Source: Candidatus Omnitrophota bacterium
Lineage (GTDB): Bacteria > Omnitrophota > Gorgyraeia > B26-G9
Assembly: GCA_016213925.1 (NCBI GenBank)
Contig: JACQZH010000042.1
Location: forward strand, 1-57,816
Length of the DNA: 57,816 nt
Direction of reading: 5' to 3'
Every line of letters begins with the position of its first letter. Positions within the stretch are counted from its first letter, which is position 1. The notes under the pieces are model-generated. The model made no database searches. It was not told the DNA's origin and saw nothing but the letters and a program-made list of their open reading frames with translations. Shown here piece by piece: positions 7,533-16,303 of the stretch. The position numbers and the translations under genes were made by a program.

Positions 7533-7956
7533 ATTGCCCCTTTTTGCCTGATAATCCCAAATTTTGGGATAACAAGGTTTTACCAAGCTTATCTAGACTT
7601 TTTTTAATCTCATCTCTGGTTTTTCTAAAGACATCAATGCCTTTGCCCTTCGGATCTTCCACCTGCCATATAAGCAGCGGGATGCCAGCCAAGACTGGGC
7701 AGCTATCCCCGCATCCCAGAGAAACTGCCAGGTCAATTTCTTTTGTCGATACTTCCTCAAATCCCTTTGAAACAGCATTTGAAATATCAATACCTATCTC
7801 TTTCATAACGGCAATAGCATCCGGATTCACATTGCCTGAAGGTTGAGAACCAGCACTATAAGCTTTAATCGCTCCGGAATAATAATGATTTGCCAAAGCC
7901 TCAGCTATCTGACTGCGGCAGGAATTTTCAATACATAAAAAAAGTACTTTTTTCAT
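7516..7956 (-). CDS. arsC: Arsenate reductase, thioredoxin-linked LMW-phosphatase type
   Basis: A 146-residue protein of the low-molecular-weight tyrosine phosphatase fold. The N-terminal P-loop CIENSCRS gives the CX5R motif with Cys8 and Arg14. Cys82 and Cys86 in SLGCGDSCP occupy the place of the redox pair used by thioredoxin-coupled ArsC enzymes, though the pair is four residues apart rather than the seven seen in S. aureus ArsC. It should reduce arsenate to arsenite through a Cys8 to Cys82 to Cys86 relay. No arsR or efflux gene lies beside it; the partner is an HD phosphohydrolase overlapping its end. A role as a protein phosphatase cannot be excluded. Confidence 0.85.
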   Translation of the reverse strand: MKKVLFLCIENSCRSQIAEALANHYYSGAIKAYSAGSQPSGNVNPDAIAVMKEIGIDISNAVSKGFEEVSTKEIDLAVSLGCGDSCPVLAGIPLLIWQVEDPKGKGIDVFRKTRDEIKKSLDKLGKTLLSQNLGLSGKKGQYERRT

Positions 7957-7981
7957 TTCGCTATATTTCTCAAACGAAAAT

Positions 7982-9250
7982 TCAAAACTTATTAATCACC
8001 AGCCCGGTTGTTGGTTTTGGATAAAAATAAGTCGATTTCTGCGGCATCCTGCTACGGGAAAGCGCTATTTCTTTTACCTGCTGCGGCTTTGTCGCGTTCG
8101 GAAAAAAAGCAAGCGCGTAATGTTTTTTCTTCACGCAAGAAACAGCAAAATCAGGATCGCGGGTATAAGAGATATTTTCTTCTTTCTGCGGCTCATTAAG
8201 CTTGAAAATATGCTCAAAAACTATTTTATTAAGCATCGCCACATCAAGCCGCCTCCACTGCGCAAGAGTTTTTTTCATCAATCTTTCAAGCAGCCTTTTA
8301 TCTTTCATCTCCAAAGTATAAAACCTGCCTTTATGATACATCCCTAAAGAAAACCCGGCAGATTTTTTCTGCAGCTTTAGCATCATTTCAAGATTTCCCG
8401 CATGCGTTAACGCAAAGTAATCTTGTAGCTTCTTCAGCTTTCCTTCAAGCCCCGGAATATTTTTAACCAGCCGATGTGTCGGTAAAATACTCAGATTTTC
8501 CTCGCTAAATCCGGTAAAATACATTAGTACATAATTAAATTTGTCATCCGCAGTTGCTCCTTTTTTGAGCATCTCATGGCGAAATGCCCGGCAAACTTCG
8601 TAACGATGATGCCCGTCAGCAATAAATATCTGTTTTTTCTTCATCAGTTGCCTGATTTGATTTATCTTCTTTGCGTCATCGACCTTCCAAAAAGAATGTT
8701 TAACATTTTCTTTATCTTTAAAATTTATAAGCGGTTTTTTCTCTAATAAAGGCTTTATAACAGCTTCTATCTTTTTCCGGCTATCCAGATAAAACGAAAA
8801 TATCGGGCTTAAATTAGCCCGGACAGCACGGATAAGCTTTAATCTATCTTCCTTAGGCTTTGATAAAGTATGTTCATGCGGCAAACAATCCTGGCTTTTA
8901 TTTCCGAATTTTATAACGGCAAAAAAACCGATTCTTCTTTTACGTTTTCCTTCAAAATCATACTCCTGAGTATAGATATAGATACACGGTTTTTCGTCTG
9001 AAGTTAATATGCCTTCTTTCTGCCATTTTTCAAACAACTGCGCAGCCCGGCTATAACGGTTTTTAGTTTCATCATCCGCGGTAAACTGTTTACCCAGAAT
9101 CAGCCGCACAATATTAAACGGATGCTGCGCATAAAGCTCTTTCTGCTCTTTTTCGGAAATAATATCATAAGGCGGCGCAAAAACTTTACTTAAAGAGGCC
9201 ACTTTATTTTTGTTATACCTAAGCCCGTAAAAAGGGTGAATGTCTGCCAT
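7982..9250 (-). CDS. DUF1015 family protein
   Basis: A 422-residue protein of the DUF1015 family, widespread but of unknown function. Recognisable segments are IHPFYGLRY at the N-terminus, the early motif VFAPPYDIIS (23-32), the HPFNIVRL strand, and the hallmark IADGHHRYE (210-218), which looks like a catalytic or metal-binding site. It is soluble and normal in length for the family. GGAG precedes the ATG at a good distance. The gene sits 15 bases downstream of vanZ and 25 upstream of arsC in a continuous minus-strand run, consistent with one transcript from the heat-shock region onward, though no shared role is evident. Confidence 0.85.
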   Translation of the reverse strand: MADIHPFYGLRYNKNKVASLSKVFAPPYDIISEKEQKELYAQHPFNIVRLILGKQFTADDETKNRYSRAAQLFEKWQKEGILTSDEKPCIYIYTQEYDFEGKRKRRIGFFAVIKFGNKSQDCLPHEHTLSKPKEDRLKLIRAVRANLSPIFSFYLDSRKKIEAVIKPLLEKKPLINFKDKENVKHSFWKVDDAKKINQIRQLMKKKQIFIADGHHRYEVCRAFRHEMLKKGATADDKFNYVLMYFTGFSEENLSILPTHRLVKNIPGLEGKLKKLQDYFALTHAGNLEMMLKLQKKSAGFSLGMYHKGRFYTLEMKDKRLLERLMKKTLAQWRRLDVAMLNKIVFEHIFKLNEPQKEENISYTRDPDFAVSCVKKKHYALAFFPNATKPQQVKEIALSRSRMPQKSTYFYPKPTTGLVINKF

Positions 9251-9265
9251 TAATCCTGCTCCTTT

Positions 9266-9631
9266 TTATATTTTATTTTTGCAAAATAATTGCCCTATAC
9301 AAGACCCGATCCCGTCATAGATCAAATCTACGGCACTTGCTGTACGCATCGGTACAAAATACTGATGAAATTCATCGCTGGCTCCGTAAAGCACCGCTGC
9401 CAATACCGCCAAAAGACGAAAATTATTTCTTAATATTTCCCTATTATCCTCATTTTTGAACGCTCTTGCAAGCAAAAAACCAAACACCGCGTATTCCAGA
9501 GCGTGGGGAATCCCGTCTACGGAAAAAATCGGCTGAACCTCTTTCGGAAACCGAGATATAGAGGAAACTGAAAAAATTAATGCTGCCCATACTATCACCG
9601 GCAGCCAATATTTCCTGAATTCTTTTGTCAT
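9266..9631 (-). CDS. VanZ-like membrane protein
   Basis: A 121-residue integral membrane protein with four hydrophobic segments and the VanZ-like family motif around HALEYAVFGFLLARAF and the later SDEFHQYFVPMRTASAVDL, which are characteristic of VanZ proteins. VanZ gives low-level teicoplanin resistance in enterococci, but most family members are of unknown function and not resistance genes. The ATG lies nine bases after the fmdB-like stop, whose final codons provide the CCGGAG ribosome-binding site, so translation is coupled. Confidence 0.85.
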   Translation of the reverse strand: MTKEFRKYWLPVIVWAALIFSVSSISRFPKEVQPIFSVDGIPHALEYAVFGFLLARAFKNEDNREILRNNFRLLAVLAAVLYGASDEFHQYFVPMRTASAVDLIYDGIGSCIGQLFCKNKI

Positions 9632-9639
9632 CTTTTGTT

Positions 9640-9966
9640 TTATTTATTCTCCGGAGAGTTTTTATCCGTCGTCTTAACCTTATCAGTTTTAGCTTCTGTT
9701 TTTACCTCTTTAGAAGCAGCATCTTTTGTTTTAGATTTATCGGCTGCCGAGGTTCCATTTTTCAGGGAAGGCTTATTTTCTTTACGCTTATAATCTGTCT
9801 CGTAGAAACCGCTGCCTTTAAAGATTATCCCTATCCCTGCCCCAATCATTCTTCTGGCCTTTTTCTTTTTGCACTTTGGGCATTTTGCAAGCGGTTTATC
9901 ATTCATCTTCTGAAAAACTTCAAAAACATGGCCGCAATCAGAACACTTAAAATCATATGTAGGCAC
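9640..9966 (-). CDS. FmdB-type zinc-ribbon protein
   Basis: A 108-residue small protein. Residues 1-42 form the FmdB/CxxC_CxxC zinc ribbon: MPTYDFKC with Cys8/Cys11 and Cys29/Cys32 as the four zinc ligands. The rest is a charged, low-complexity tail rich in Lys, Ser and Thr. The start is a GTG at 9966 with a strong GGAGG five bases upstream. FmdB proteins are named from a formamidase operon regulator, but most are uncharacterised putative regulators. It sits between dnaJ and vanZ on the same strand. Confidence 0.8.
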   Translation of the reverse strand: MPTYDFKCSDCGHVFEVFQKMNDKPLAKCPKCKKKKARRMIGAGIGIIFKGSGFYETDYKRKENKPSLKNGTSAADKSKTKDAASKEVKTEAKTDKVKTTDKNSPENK

Positions 9967-10040
9967 AACAACCTCCAGTTAAAACTCTAAAACCAAAACA
10001 CTAAACTATAAATAAAATCCTATTACGAAATCTCTACTCG

Positions 10041-11183
10041 CTACTTGAAAGCTTTCTTTATCTTCTCACTAATAGTCTCGTTTCTAAAATCTTCTCCGCT
10101 AAGCTTTGCAAATTCCAGCAATAGTTTTTTCTGCTGCGCGTTCAAATCCGTCGGCACAGTAATATGGACTTTTACATATTGATCGCCTTTGCCATAACCA
10201 TGCAGGTCAGCAAAACCTTTTCCGCTTATTCTGAAAACCTTCTCGCTTTGAGTGCCTGCAGGAATTTTCATATTAATTTTTTCTTTAAAAAGCGTCGGAA
10301 CTTCGATCTCAGTACCTAATGCCGCTTCCACAAAAGATATCGGCACCTTACAATAAACATCATTTTGGTGGCGTTCGAAAATTTCATGCTGCTTTAAATT
10401 GATTAAAATATATAAGTCCCCGTGCGGCCCGTTCTTTGTCCCGGCTTCGCCCTCTGAACGTACACGCAGATGAGAACCAGAATCAACGCCAGCAGGAACT
10501 TTTACATTTATCTTCCTTTCCACTGGTGTTTTTCCTGATCCGCGGCAGGTTTTACAAGGATTTTTTATTATAACGCCTTCCCCCCGGCAACTATCACAAG
10601 TACGCGCTATAGTGAAAAATCCGGCAGACTGTCCTACTTGCCCTGCTCCGCGGCAAGTCGGACACGTAGTCTTCTTAGTGCCCGGTTCAGCTCCCTCTCC
10701 ATCGCAGGATGAGCAAAGTTCACGCCTGTTAATAACTATTGTTTTTTCTATGCCTGAAGCCGCTTCTTCAAAAGTAAGCCCAAGTTCATACTCTAAATCT
10801 GCGCCGCGGCTTGCTCCGCTACGCCTGCGCCTTCCCGAAGAAGAGCCTCCTCCTGAAAAAAGCTCTTCAAAAATACTCCCGCCAAAACCGAGGTCTTCAA
10901 AAATAGAACTAAAATCAGCACCGCGGAATATATCTTCAGAACTATATTGATTATTTATCCCCGCGTGTCCAAAGCGGTCATACTGCGCGCGCTTATTTGT
11001 ATCTGTCAATACTGCGTAAGCCTCGGATATTTCTTTAAACTGCTCTTCTGCTTCCTTGCGTTTTTCCGAAGAGACCCTGTCCGGATGATACTTCATCGCA
11101 AGCTTGCGGTATGATTTTTTTATTTCATCAACAGAAGCATCTTTATTTACGCCAAGAATCTCATAATAATCCCGTTTAGTCAT
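10041..11183 (-). CDS. dnaJ: Chaperone DnaJ
   Basis: A 380-residue class A J-protein. The J domain (about 1-70) has the HPD motif at 33-35 that stimulates the DnaK ATPase. A Gly/Phe-rich linker spans roughly 72-130. Four CxxCxGxG zinc-binding repeats follow (CSSCDGEG, CPTCRGAG, CDSCRGEG, CKTCRGSG), then the two substrate-binding beta domains and a short dimerisation helix. It delivers unfolded proteins to DnaK. It is the last chaperone gene of the hrcA-grpE-dnaK-dnaJ cluster. No ribosome-binding site is seen before the ATG; instead the 84-base gap to dnaK is filled with G/C runs that can form a hairpin or quadruplexes. Confidence 0.97.
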   Translation of the reverse strand: MTKRDYYEILGVNKDASVDEIKKSYRKLAMKYHPDRVSSEKRKEAEEQFKEISEAYAVLTDTNKRAQYDRFGHAGINNQYSSEDIFRGADFSSIFEDLGFGGSIFEELFSGGGSSSGRRRRSGASRGADLEYELGLTFEEAASGIEKTIVINRRELCSSCDGEGAEPGTKKTTCPTCRGAGQVGQSAGFFTIARTCDSCRGEGVIIKNPCKTCRGSGKTPVERKINVKVPAGVDSGSHLRVRSEGEAGTKNGPHGDLYILINLKQHEIFERHQNDVYCKVPISFVEAALGTEIEVPTLFKEKINMKIPAGTQSEKVFRISGKGFADLHGYGKGDQYVKVHITVPTDLNAQQKKLLLEFAKLSGEDFRNETISEKIKKAFK

Positions 11184-11193
11184 AATAATATCT

Positions 11194-11262
11194 GGGGTTA
11201 TGGGAATAGGGTTAAGGGAATAGTTGTATTTTTATATACCCTATCCCCTAATCCCTTTACCC
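11194..11262. repeat. Facing G-run and C-run clusters between dnaK and dnaJ
   Basis: On the plus strand four G-runs with 4-nt loops lie at 11194-11218, and four C-runs lie at 11239-11262. Each cluster is a quadruplex motif on one strand, and together they form an imperfect long hairpin with AT-rich loop. The minus-strand mRNA would carry GGGTAAAGGGATTAGGGG and a further GGG just after the dnaK stop. Confidence 0.6.
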
Positions 11263-11267
11263 TGTTT

Positions 11268-13157
11268 TTATTTTTTATCCTCATCTTCAACATTAAATTC
11301 GGCATCAACAATATCTTCTTCTTTGTTTTTGCCGGAATCCGCTTCTTGTTCAGGCGATGGCTGCGCTTTTTGCTGTGTTTTCCCTGATTTCTGCTGCTGT
11401 GCAGCAGACTGAGCTTTGTACACCGCTTCGGCAAGTTTATGCGAAGCCTGCGTCAGCTCTTCACTTGCTTTTTTAATCTTTTCAGTATCCCCTGTTTTGA
11501 TTTCATCTTTTAACACAGCCAGCTTTTTCTCAATCGCTTCTTTCTCCTGCGCGTTAACTTTGTCTCCGAAATCCTTTAATGATTTCTCCGTACTGTAAGC
11601 AAGCGCATCCGCCTGATTTTTTACTTCAACTTCTTCTTTTTTCCTTTTATCTTCTTCGGCAAACTTTTCCGCATCTTTAACCATTCTCTGGATCTCTTCC
11701 TCGGAAAGTTTTTTCGGAGCGGTGATTTTAATTGATTGCTCTTTTCCTGTGCCAAGATCTTTTGCCGAAACATGCACAATACCATTGGCATCAATATCAA
11801 AACCTACTTCAATTTGCGGGATCCCGCGCGGTGCCGGCGGAATACCAACCAGGTTAAACCGGCCTAACTCAACGTTATCATTAGCCATTTGCCTTTCACC
11901 CTGCAGAACCCTAATCGTAACTTCTGTCTGGTTATCCGCGGCAGTTGAAAATATCTGGCTTTTCTTAGTCGGAATCGTTGTATTGCGTTCAATAAGCTTG
12001 GTGCATACGCTGCCTAATGTTTCTATCCCTAGGGATAAAGGCGTAACATCAAGCAAAAGCACGTCTTTAACCTCTCCTTTAATGATTCCAGCCTGAATTG
12101 CCGCGCCCATTGCCACGCATTCCATCGGGTCCACGCCTCCTTCGATCTTTGTGCCGATAACATCTTCGACAAACTTTTGCACAATCGGCATACGTGTCGG
12201 GCCGCCAACCATAATAATCTTGTTTATATCACGAACAGCTATTTTCGAATCCTTAATCGCCGCTTCAACCGGCCCCCTGCAGCGTTCGATAATCGGGCTA
12301 ATCAATTCTTCAAGTTTTGCCCGGTTAATACTCATAGTTAAATGTTTCGGCCCGCTGGAATCCGCGGTGATAAAGGGAAGATTAATATCAGTTGTTACCG
12401 TGCTTGAAAGCTCTATCTTTGCTTTCTCCGCCGCTTCGCGTAAACGCTGCACAGCCATTTTATCGCCGCGCAGGTCTATACCGCTTTCTTTCTTAAATTG
12501 CAAAGCAATATAATCAATAAGCACATTATCCATATCCGTACCGCCAAGCTGCGTATCGCCGTGTGTTGACTTTACCTCAAAAACTCCTTCAGCCATTTCC
12601 ATGATAGTAACATCAAGCGTACCCCCGCCTAAATCAAAAACAAGGATTTTCTGCTCTTTTTTAGTTTTGTCCAATCCGTATGCTAAACAAGCGGCAGTAG
12701 GCTCATTTATTATTCTTAAAACCTTAAGCCCTGCAATTTCTCCGGCATCCTTGGTCGCCTGGCGCTGATTATCGTCAAAATAAGCCGGACAAGTAATTAC
12801 CGCTTCCTCAACTTTATCTCCAAGATACGACTCGGAATCTTCTTTGATCTTCTGCAGAATAAACGCTGATATCTGCTGTGGTGTATATTTTTTTCCATAC
12901 GCTTCAAATTTAAAGTCCGTACCCATTTTTCTTTTCGCCGCGATAATTGTACCCTGCGAATTGATTGCCGCCTGTCTGCGCGCCGGCTCACCGACTAAAC
13001 GCTGGCCGTCTTTTGTAAACGCTACATAAGAAGGGAAAGCCTTTCCTCCTCCCACAGTTGTGCCTTCCGCAGAAGGAATTATTACCGGCCTTCCGCCTTC
13101 TAAGATTGAAGCCGCTGAATTAGAAGTTCCCAAATCAATTCCGATTATTTTTGCCAT
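11268..13157 (-). CDS. dnaK: Chaperone DnaK (Hsp70)
   Basis: A 629-residue Hsp70. The ATPase domain starts [16 protein letters not shown] and includes the phosphate-2 motif [13 protein letters not shown] and the adenosine motif [11 protein letters not shown]. The linker [12 protein letters not shown] leads to the substrate-binding beta domain and a helical lid. The acidic C-terminus ([17 protein letters not shown], part) is the usual tail. ATG 13157 is chosen because GGAGG lies directly upstream and the canonical N-terminus begins there, not at the in-frame codon 39 bases earlier. It works with DnaJ and GrpE in folding and heat-shock control. Regulation is by HrcA at the CIRCE upstream of hrcA if the cluster is one transcript. 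Confidence 0.98.
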   Translation of the reverse strand: MAKIIGIDLGTSNSAASILEGGRPVIIPSAEGTTVGGGKAFPSYVAFTKDGQRLVGEPARRQAAINSQGTIIAAKRKMGTDFKFEAYGKKYTPQQISAFILQKIKEDSESYLGDKVEEAVITCPAYFDDNQRQATKDAGEIAGLKVLRIINEPTAACLAYGLDKTKKEQKILVFDLGGGTLDVTIMEMAEGVFEVKSTHGDTQLGGTDMDNVLIDYIALQFKKESGIDLRGDKMAVQRLREAAEKAKIELSSTVTTDINLPFITADSSGPKHLTMSINRAKLEELISPIIERCRGPVEAAIKDSKIAVRDINKIIMVGGPTRMPIVQKFVEDVIGTKIEGGVDPMECVAMGAAIQAGIIKGEVKDVLLLDVTPLSLGIETLGSVCTKLIERNTTIPTKKSQIFSTAADNQTEVTIRVLQGERQMANDNVELGRFNLVGIPPAPRGIPQIEVGFDIDANGIVHVSAKDLGTGKEQSIKITAPKKLSEEEIQRMVKDAEKFAEEDKRKKEEVEVKNQADALAYSTEKSLKDFGDKVNAQEKEAIEKKLAVLKDEIKTGDTEKIKKASEELTQASHKLAEAVYKAQSAAQQQKSGKTQQKAQPSPEQEADSGKNKEEDIVDAEFNVEDEDKK

Positions 13158-13243
13158 TTTTTTACCCTCCTTCAATGAGCCCCAGCTGTTTTGCATCCAC
13201 TCTTCCCTTAGCGAGAAAGCGCAGGAAGCGGCAGGAGCGAATT

Positions 13244-13264
13244 AATTCCGTCAATAACGGAATT
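13244..13264 (-). repeat. Hairpin between grpE and dnaK
   Basis: AATTCCGT (13244-13251) and ACGGAATT (13257-13264) form a perfect 8-bp stem with a 5-nt loop in the 167-base gap between the end of grpE and the dnaK start. No T-run follows, so an mRNA-processing or stability hairpin is more likely than a terminator. Confidence 0.5.
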
Positions 13265-13324
13265 TGTTAATTTTTGTATCCCATATTTTCTTTCACGCCT
13301 TCTACATCAATACTGCGTTTTTTA

Positions 13325-13806
13325 CTATTCATCCGCTTTACTTTCGCTGTCTTTTCTACCTTCTCTTTTTTTTGATACCCTTACTTTCGCCGTACGAAGA
13401 ACTCTATCATTAATCATATACCCTTTTTGCAGTTCCTCAAGCACGGTATTTTCCGGATGATCTTCAGATTCATCCTGCATCATTGCCTCATGATACCTAG
13501 GATCAAAAGTTTTTCCCAAAGCTTCTATATCCCGGACACCCTTATCCTTTAAAATCTCAAGCAAATGCTTTAAGATCATTTCTACTCCTTTATGCAATAC
13601 ATTAAAATCCTTGGTGTTGTCCGCCGCCTGAAATGCCCTTTGGAAATCATCAACAATCGGAATAAGTTCACTGATCATCTGCTCACTTGCAAACTTAATA
13701 AACATGGCTTTATCCCGCTCTAACCGTTTTCGTGAGTTTTCGAAATCAGCTTGTAAGCATCATTTTCATTATGTTTGTTATTTTTATTATTTTTCAATCC
13801 CGACAT
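13325..13806 (-). pseudogene. grpE: grpE, frameshifted as given
   Basis: Nucleotide exchange factor of DnaK. Two frames are needed to read it. From ATG 13806 (AGGAAAC upstream) the frame gives MSGLKNNKNNKHNENDAYK and then runs to a TAG at 13722-13720. The family sequence resumes in another frame from about 13755 with QADFENSRKRLERDKAMF, the conserved GrpE coiled coil, and continues to 13325 through RVRDIEALGKTFDPRYHEA-type beta-wing sequence (DKGVRDIEALGKTFDP). At the junction, TACAAGCTGAT would become an intact TACAAGCTTCAAGCTGAT if 7 bases had been lost between two CAAGCT copies. The loss would break an almost always essential gene, so an assembly or sequencing error is as likely as real mutation. 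Confidence 0.8.
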
Positions 13807-13849
13807 ATCCCGTTTCCTAATCTGAATATTTCACGACAAAAATATCCCG

Positions 13850-14902
13850 CTAAACATTTATATCAGAAAGCACTTCACTGATTACATCTGCGACATACTG
13901 AACTGTCGCGATAGACTTTCCGTAATCCATGCGTTTGGACCCGATAATCCCTACCACACCCACAGGTTCAGCGTCAACATTATATTTTGTTAAGATAAGC
14001 GCGCAATCACTCATGGAAAACTCTTCGTTTTCTTCTCCGATAAACACTCTCACCTTATTCTGCCCGGAATCATCATCGATTACCTGCTTTACCAAAGCCT
14101 CCAAACTCAATTTTTCTTCAAAAAATTTCATTAAAGCCCGCATCATATGCAAATCTTCAAACTCGGGAAGTTCAAGTATATTACTCAACCCTTCCAGATA
14201 AAACCGCATTTTCTCATCAATAAGCGCGCTCAAATCAATGAGATCTACAGCTTGCTTCAATATATGAAAGAACGCATCACGCTCCTCGATCATCATCCGC
14301 CGTAATCTTGTCTTTACTTGAATGAGCAATTCTCCCTCAAACTGCTCATTCATGAAATTTTGTATCCTTTTTAACCTTTCCGCGTCTATTTTGGCGTCAA
14401 GTTTTATAACCGAATTCTTCGTTAATCCCGTATTTGTTATCAACGTAACGCAAATTTTTTTTTGGCTTAATGGAGTAAATTGCATTCTTTTGAAACGGCT
14501 GCGGTTTATTTGCGGCTGAGAAACCACTCCGGCGCAATGAGTAAATTCAGAAAGTATCCGCGAAGTTTTCCGGATCAATTCCTCAACTATCTGCTGCCTG
14601 GCAGCAAATTCATTACTAATACTATTCTGCTCCTGAACGGTAAGCCCGGAATATTCTAAAAGTTTGTCCACAAAAAATCTGTAGCCTTTATCCGTAGGAA
14701 TACGCCCGGCAGAAGTGTGCAAATGAGTAATAAGCCCCTGTTCTTCAAGGTCTGACATAACATTGCGCACAGAAGCAGGGCATAATCCAAGCTTATGCTT
14801 AGTACAAACTGTACGCGAGCTAACCGGATTCCCTGTCGATACATAGGTATTAATAACAATCCGTAAAATTTTTTCTCTTCTTGCTTCAACATCTACTTTC
14901 AT
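13850..14902 (-). CDS. hrcA: Heat-inducible transcription repressor HrcA
   Basis: A 350-residue HrcA. The N-terminal winged helix (1-75) begins MKVDVEARREKILRIVI, with NPVSSRTV and CPASVRNVMSDLEEQGL as the recognition region, then HTSAGRIPTDKGYRFFVD, a strong family signature. A GAF-like dimerisation domain follows, ending GVVGIIGSKRMDYGK. HrcA binds CIRCE operators and represses chaperone operons, with GroEL controlling its activity. The ATG at 14902 lies 17 bases from a perfect CIRCE, so the gene is autoregulated. It heads the hrcA-grpE-dnaK-dnaJ cluster. Confidence 0.97.
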   Translation of the reverse strand: MKVDVEARREKILRIVINTYVSTGNPVSSRTVCTKHKLGLCPASVRNVMSDLEEQGLITHLHTSAGRIPTDKGYRFFVDKLLEYSGLTVQEQNSISNEFAARQQIVEELIRKTSRILSEFTHCAGVVSQPQINRSRFKRMQFTPLSQKKICVTLITNTGLTKNSVIKLDAKIDAERLKRIQNFMNEQFEGELLIQVKTRLRRMMIEERDAFFHILKQAVDLIDLSALIDEKMRFYLEGLSNILELPEFEDLHMMRALMKFFEEKLSLEALVKQVIDDDSGQNKVRVFIGEENEEFSMSDCALILTKYNVDAEPVGVVGIIGSKRMDYGKSIATVQYVADVISEVLSDINV

Positions 14903-14918
14903 CTCTATCACCAAAAAA

Positions 14919-14945
14919 TTAGCACTCTTAAACAAAGAGTGCTAA
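14919..14945 (-). promoter_or_regulatory. CIRCE operator (HrcA binding site)
   Basis: TTAGCACTC (14919-14927), nine bases, GAGTGCTAA (14937-14945): an exact consensus CIRCE inverted repeat. It covers the expected transcription start of the hrcA promoter, so HrcA bound here would block the whole chaperone cluster. Confidence 0.98.
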
Positions 14946-14947
14946 TA

Positions 14948-14975
14948 ATATTAACATACCGCAAAAAATTGTCAA
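14948..14975 (-). promoter_or_regulatory. hrcA heat-shock operon promoter
   Basis: On the minus strand TTGACA (14975-14970), a 16-bp spacer and TAATAT (14953-14948). The -35 box overlaps the stop codon of hflX, and the start point falls inside the CIRCE. Confidence 0.85.
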
Positions 14976-16270
14976 GGATTTTTTAGGAACTTTTCTTCGA
15001 ATTTATTATCTTTTGGCTCCAAAACATCCATACCTTTAAAAAATTTTTTAGCAATTAAAACCGGTAATTTAACCTCTAAATATACTCCGTCCAAACGGTA
15101 TTCCGAACTAATAATTTTCCCGTTTTGATGAAGAGTATTAAGCAGCTTCATATTAGTATGCGGGATAACAACCTTAATAGTTGTAGTTAAATTTAATAAC
15201 TGCGCCTCGATCCGGTCAAACAACTTATCAATATCTGTCATATATTTTGCCGAAACAGTAATACTGTTTAAGAATTTTTTCGAAAAACGCTCAAGAACAT
15301 TCTTATCTTCAACCAGGTCTATTTTATTTAAAATGTAAGTTACCGGTTTATTTTCCGCGTTTAATCTCCTTAAAACTTCCCAAATTGCGTCATTTTGCTG
15401 GTCAATCAAAAAGCTGGAAACATCCAGCACGATAAATAAAAAATCCGCCTCTGTAACAACCTCCAAAGTAGCCCGAAAAGCATCAATTAAATGATGCGGC
15501 AGGTTATGTAAAAACCCGACCGTATCGCTAATAAGTACGTTTTGCCTGCTAGCGGCAAGTTTTATCCCCTTTGTAACCGGATCAAGCGTGCTGAACATCT
15601 CATTTTTTGTTTTCACCTGCGCTCCGGTTAAAGCATTAAGCAAAGTTGATTTACCGGCATTCGTATAACCGACAAGCGCTATTGTCGGAAGAGCATTTTC
15701 TGTGCGTTTTTTCCTTATTTCAAAACGGCGGCTTTCCAGCGTCTCAATTTCTTCTTTAAGATACGCGACACGTTTACGTATCCGGCGGCGGTCTACTTCA
15801 AGCTTTTGTTCTCCAGGCCCCCTGGTACCGATCCCGCCGCCAAGGCGGGAAAGCGTAATCCCCTTTCCTGAAAGCCGCGGTAAAAGATATTGCAATTGCG
15901 CCAACTCCACCTGAAGCTTCCCTTCCTGGGTTTTGGCATGAGAAGCAAAAATATCTAATATCAGCTGAGTGCGGTCAATAGTCTTTATGCCAAGCTCTTC
16001 TTCAAGATTTCTCTGCTGAATAGGCGTTAAATCATTATTAAAAATAACAGTTTGCGCCTTTGTTGTCCGAGCTAACTGAGCAAGCTCCTGAACCTTACCT
16101 TTGCCAATATAAAAAGCAGGGGATATTTTTTTTAGATTACATTTTATATGCCCGGCAACATCAGCTCTGATAGTTTTCGTAAGCAAGTTTAATTCTTCGC
16201 TTAATTCCTCTAATGTCCAGGCCTGCTCCTTATTCGCCAGCTTAACCGTAACAAGTATGACTTTTTCCAT
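14972..16270 (-). CDS. hflX: Ribosome-associated GTPase HflX
   Basis: A 432-residue GTPase. The N-terminal HflX domain has the conserved [10 protein letters not shown] and later [19 protein letters not shown], both family signatures, followed by a charged coiled coil. The G domain starts at about 201 with GYTNAGKST (G1), has [11 protein letters not shown] (G3) and NKIDLV (G4). HflX splits stalled or idle 70S ribosomes, notably under heat stress, which fits its place directly upstream of the heat-shock cluster. ATG 16270 is preferred over a TTG six bases earlier; no strong ribosome-binding site is seen. Its stop codon sits inside the -35 box of the hrcA promoter. Confidence 0.95.
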   Translation of the reverse strand: MEKVILVTVKLANKEQAWTLEELSEELNLLTKTIRADVAGHIKCNLKKISPAFYIGKGKVQELAQLARTTKAQTVIFNNDLTPIQQRNLEEELGIKTIDRTQLILDIFASHAKTQEGKLQVELAQLQYLLPRLSGKGITLSRLGGGIGTRGPGEQKLEVDRRRIRKRVAYLKEEIETLESRRFEIRKKRTENALPTIALVGYTNAGKSTLLNALTGAQVKTKNEMFSTLDPVTKGIKLAASRQNVLISDTVGFLHNLPHHLIDAFRATLEVVTEADFLFIVLDVSSFLIDQQNDAIWEVLRRLNAENKPVTYILNKIDLVEDKNVLERFSKKFLNSITVSAKYMTDIDKLFDRIEAQLLNLTTTIKVVIPHTNMKLLNTLHQNGKIISSEYRLDGVYLEVKLPVLIAKKFFKGMDVLEPKDNKFEEKFLKNP

Positions 16271-16303
16271 AATCAATTTTTCTTAGTAGATACCACCGAA
16301 ATT

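Noticed and set aside
11700..12600. Long plus-strand reading frames opposite dnaK
   Set aside because: They are shadows of the strongly conserved minus-strand dnaK gene and carry no ribosome-binding sites.
13748..13760. Programmed ribosomal frameshift in grpE
   Set aside because: No slippery heptamer or downstream structure is seen, and GrpE is not known to use one; a 7-base loss between short repeats explains the data better.
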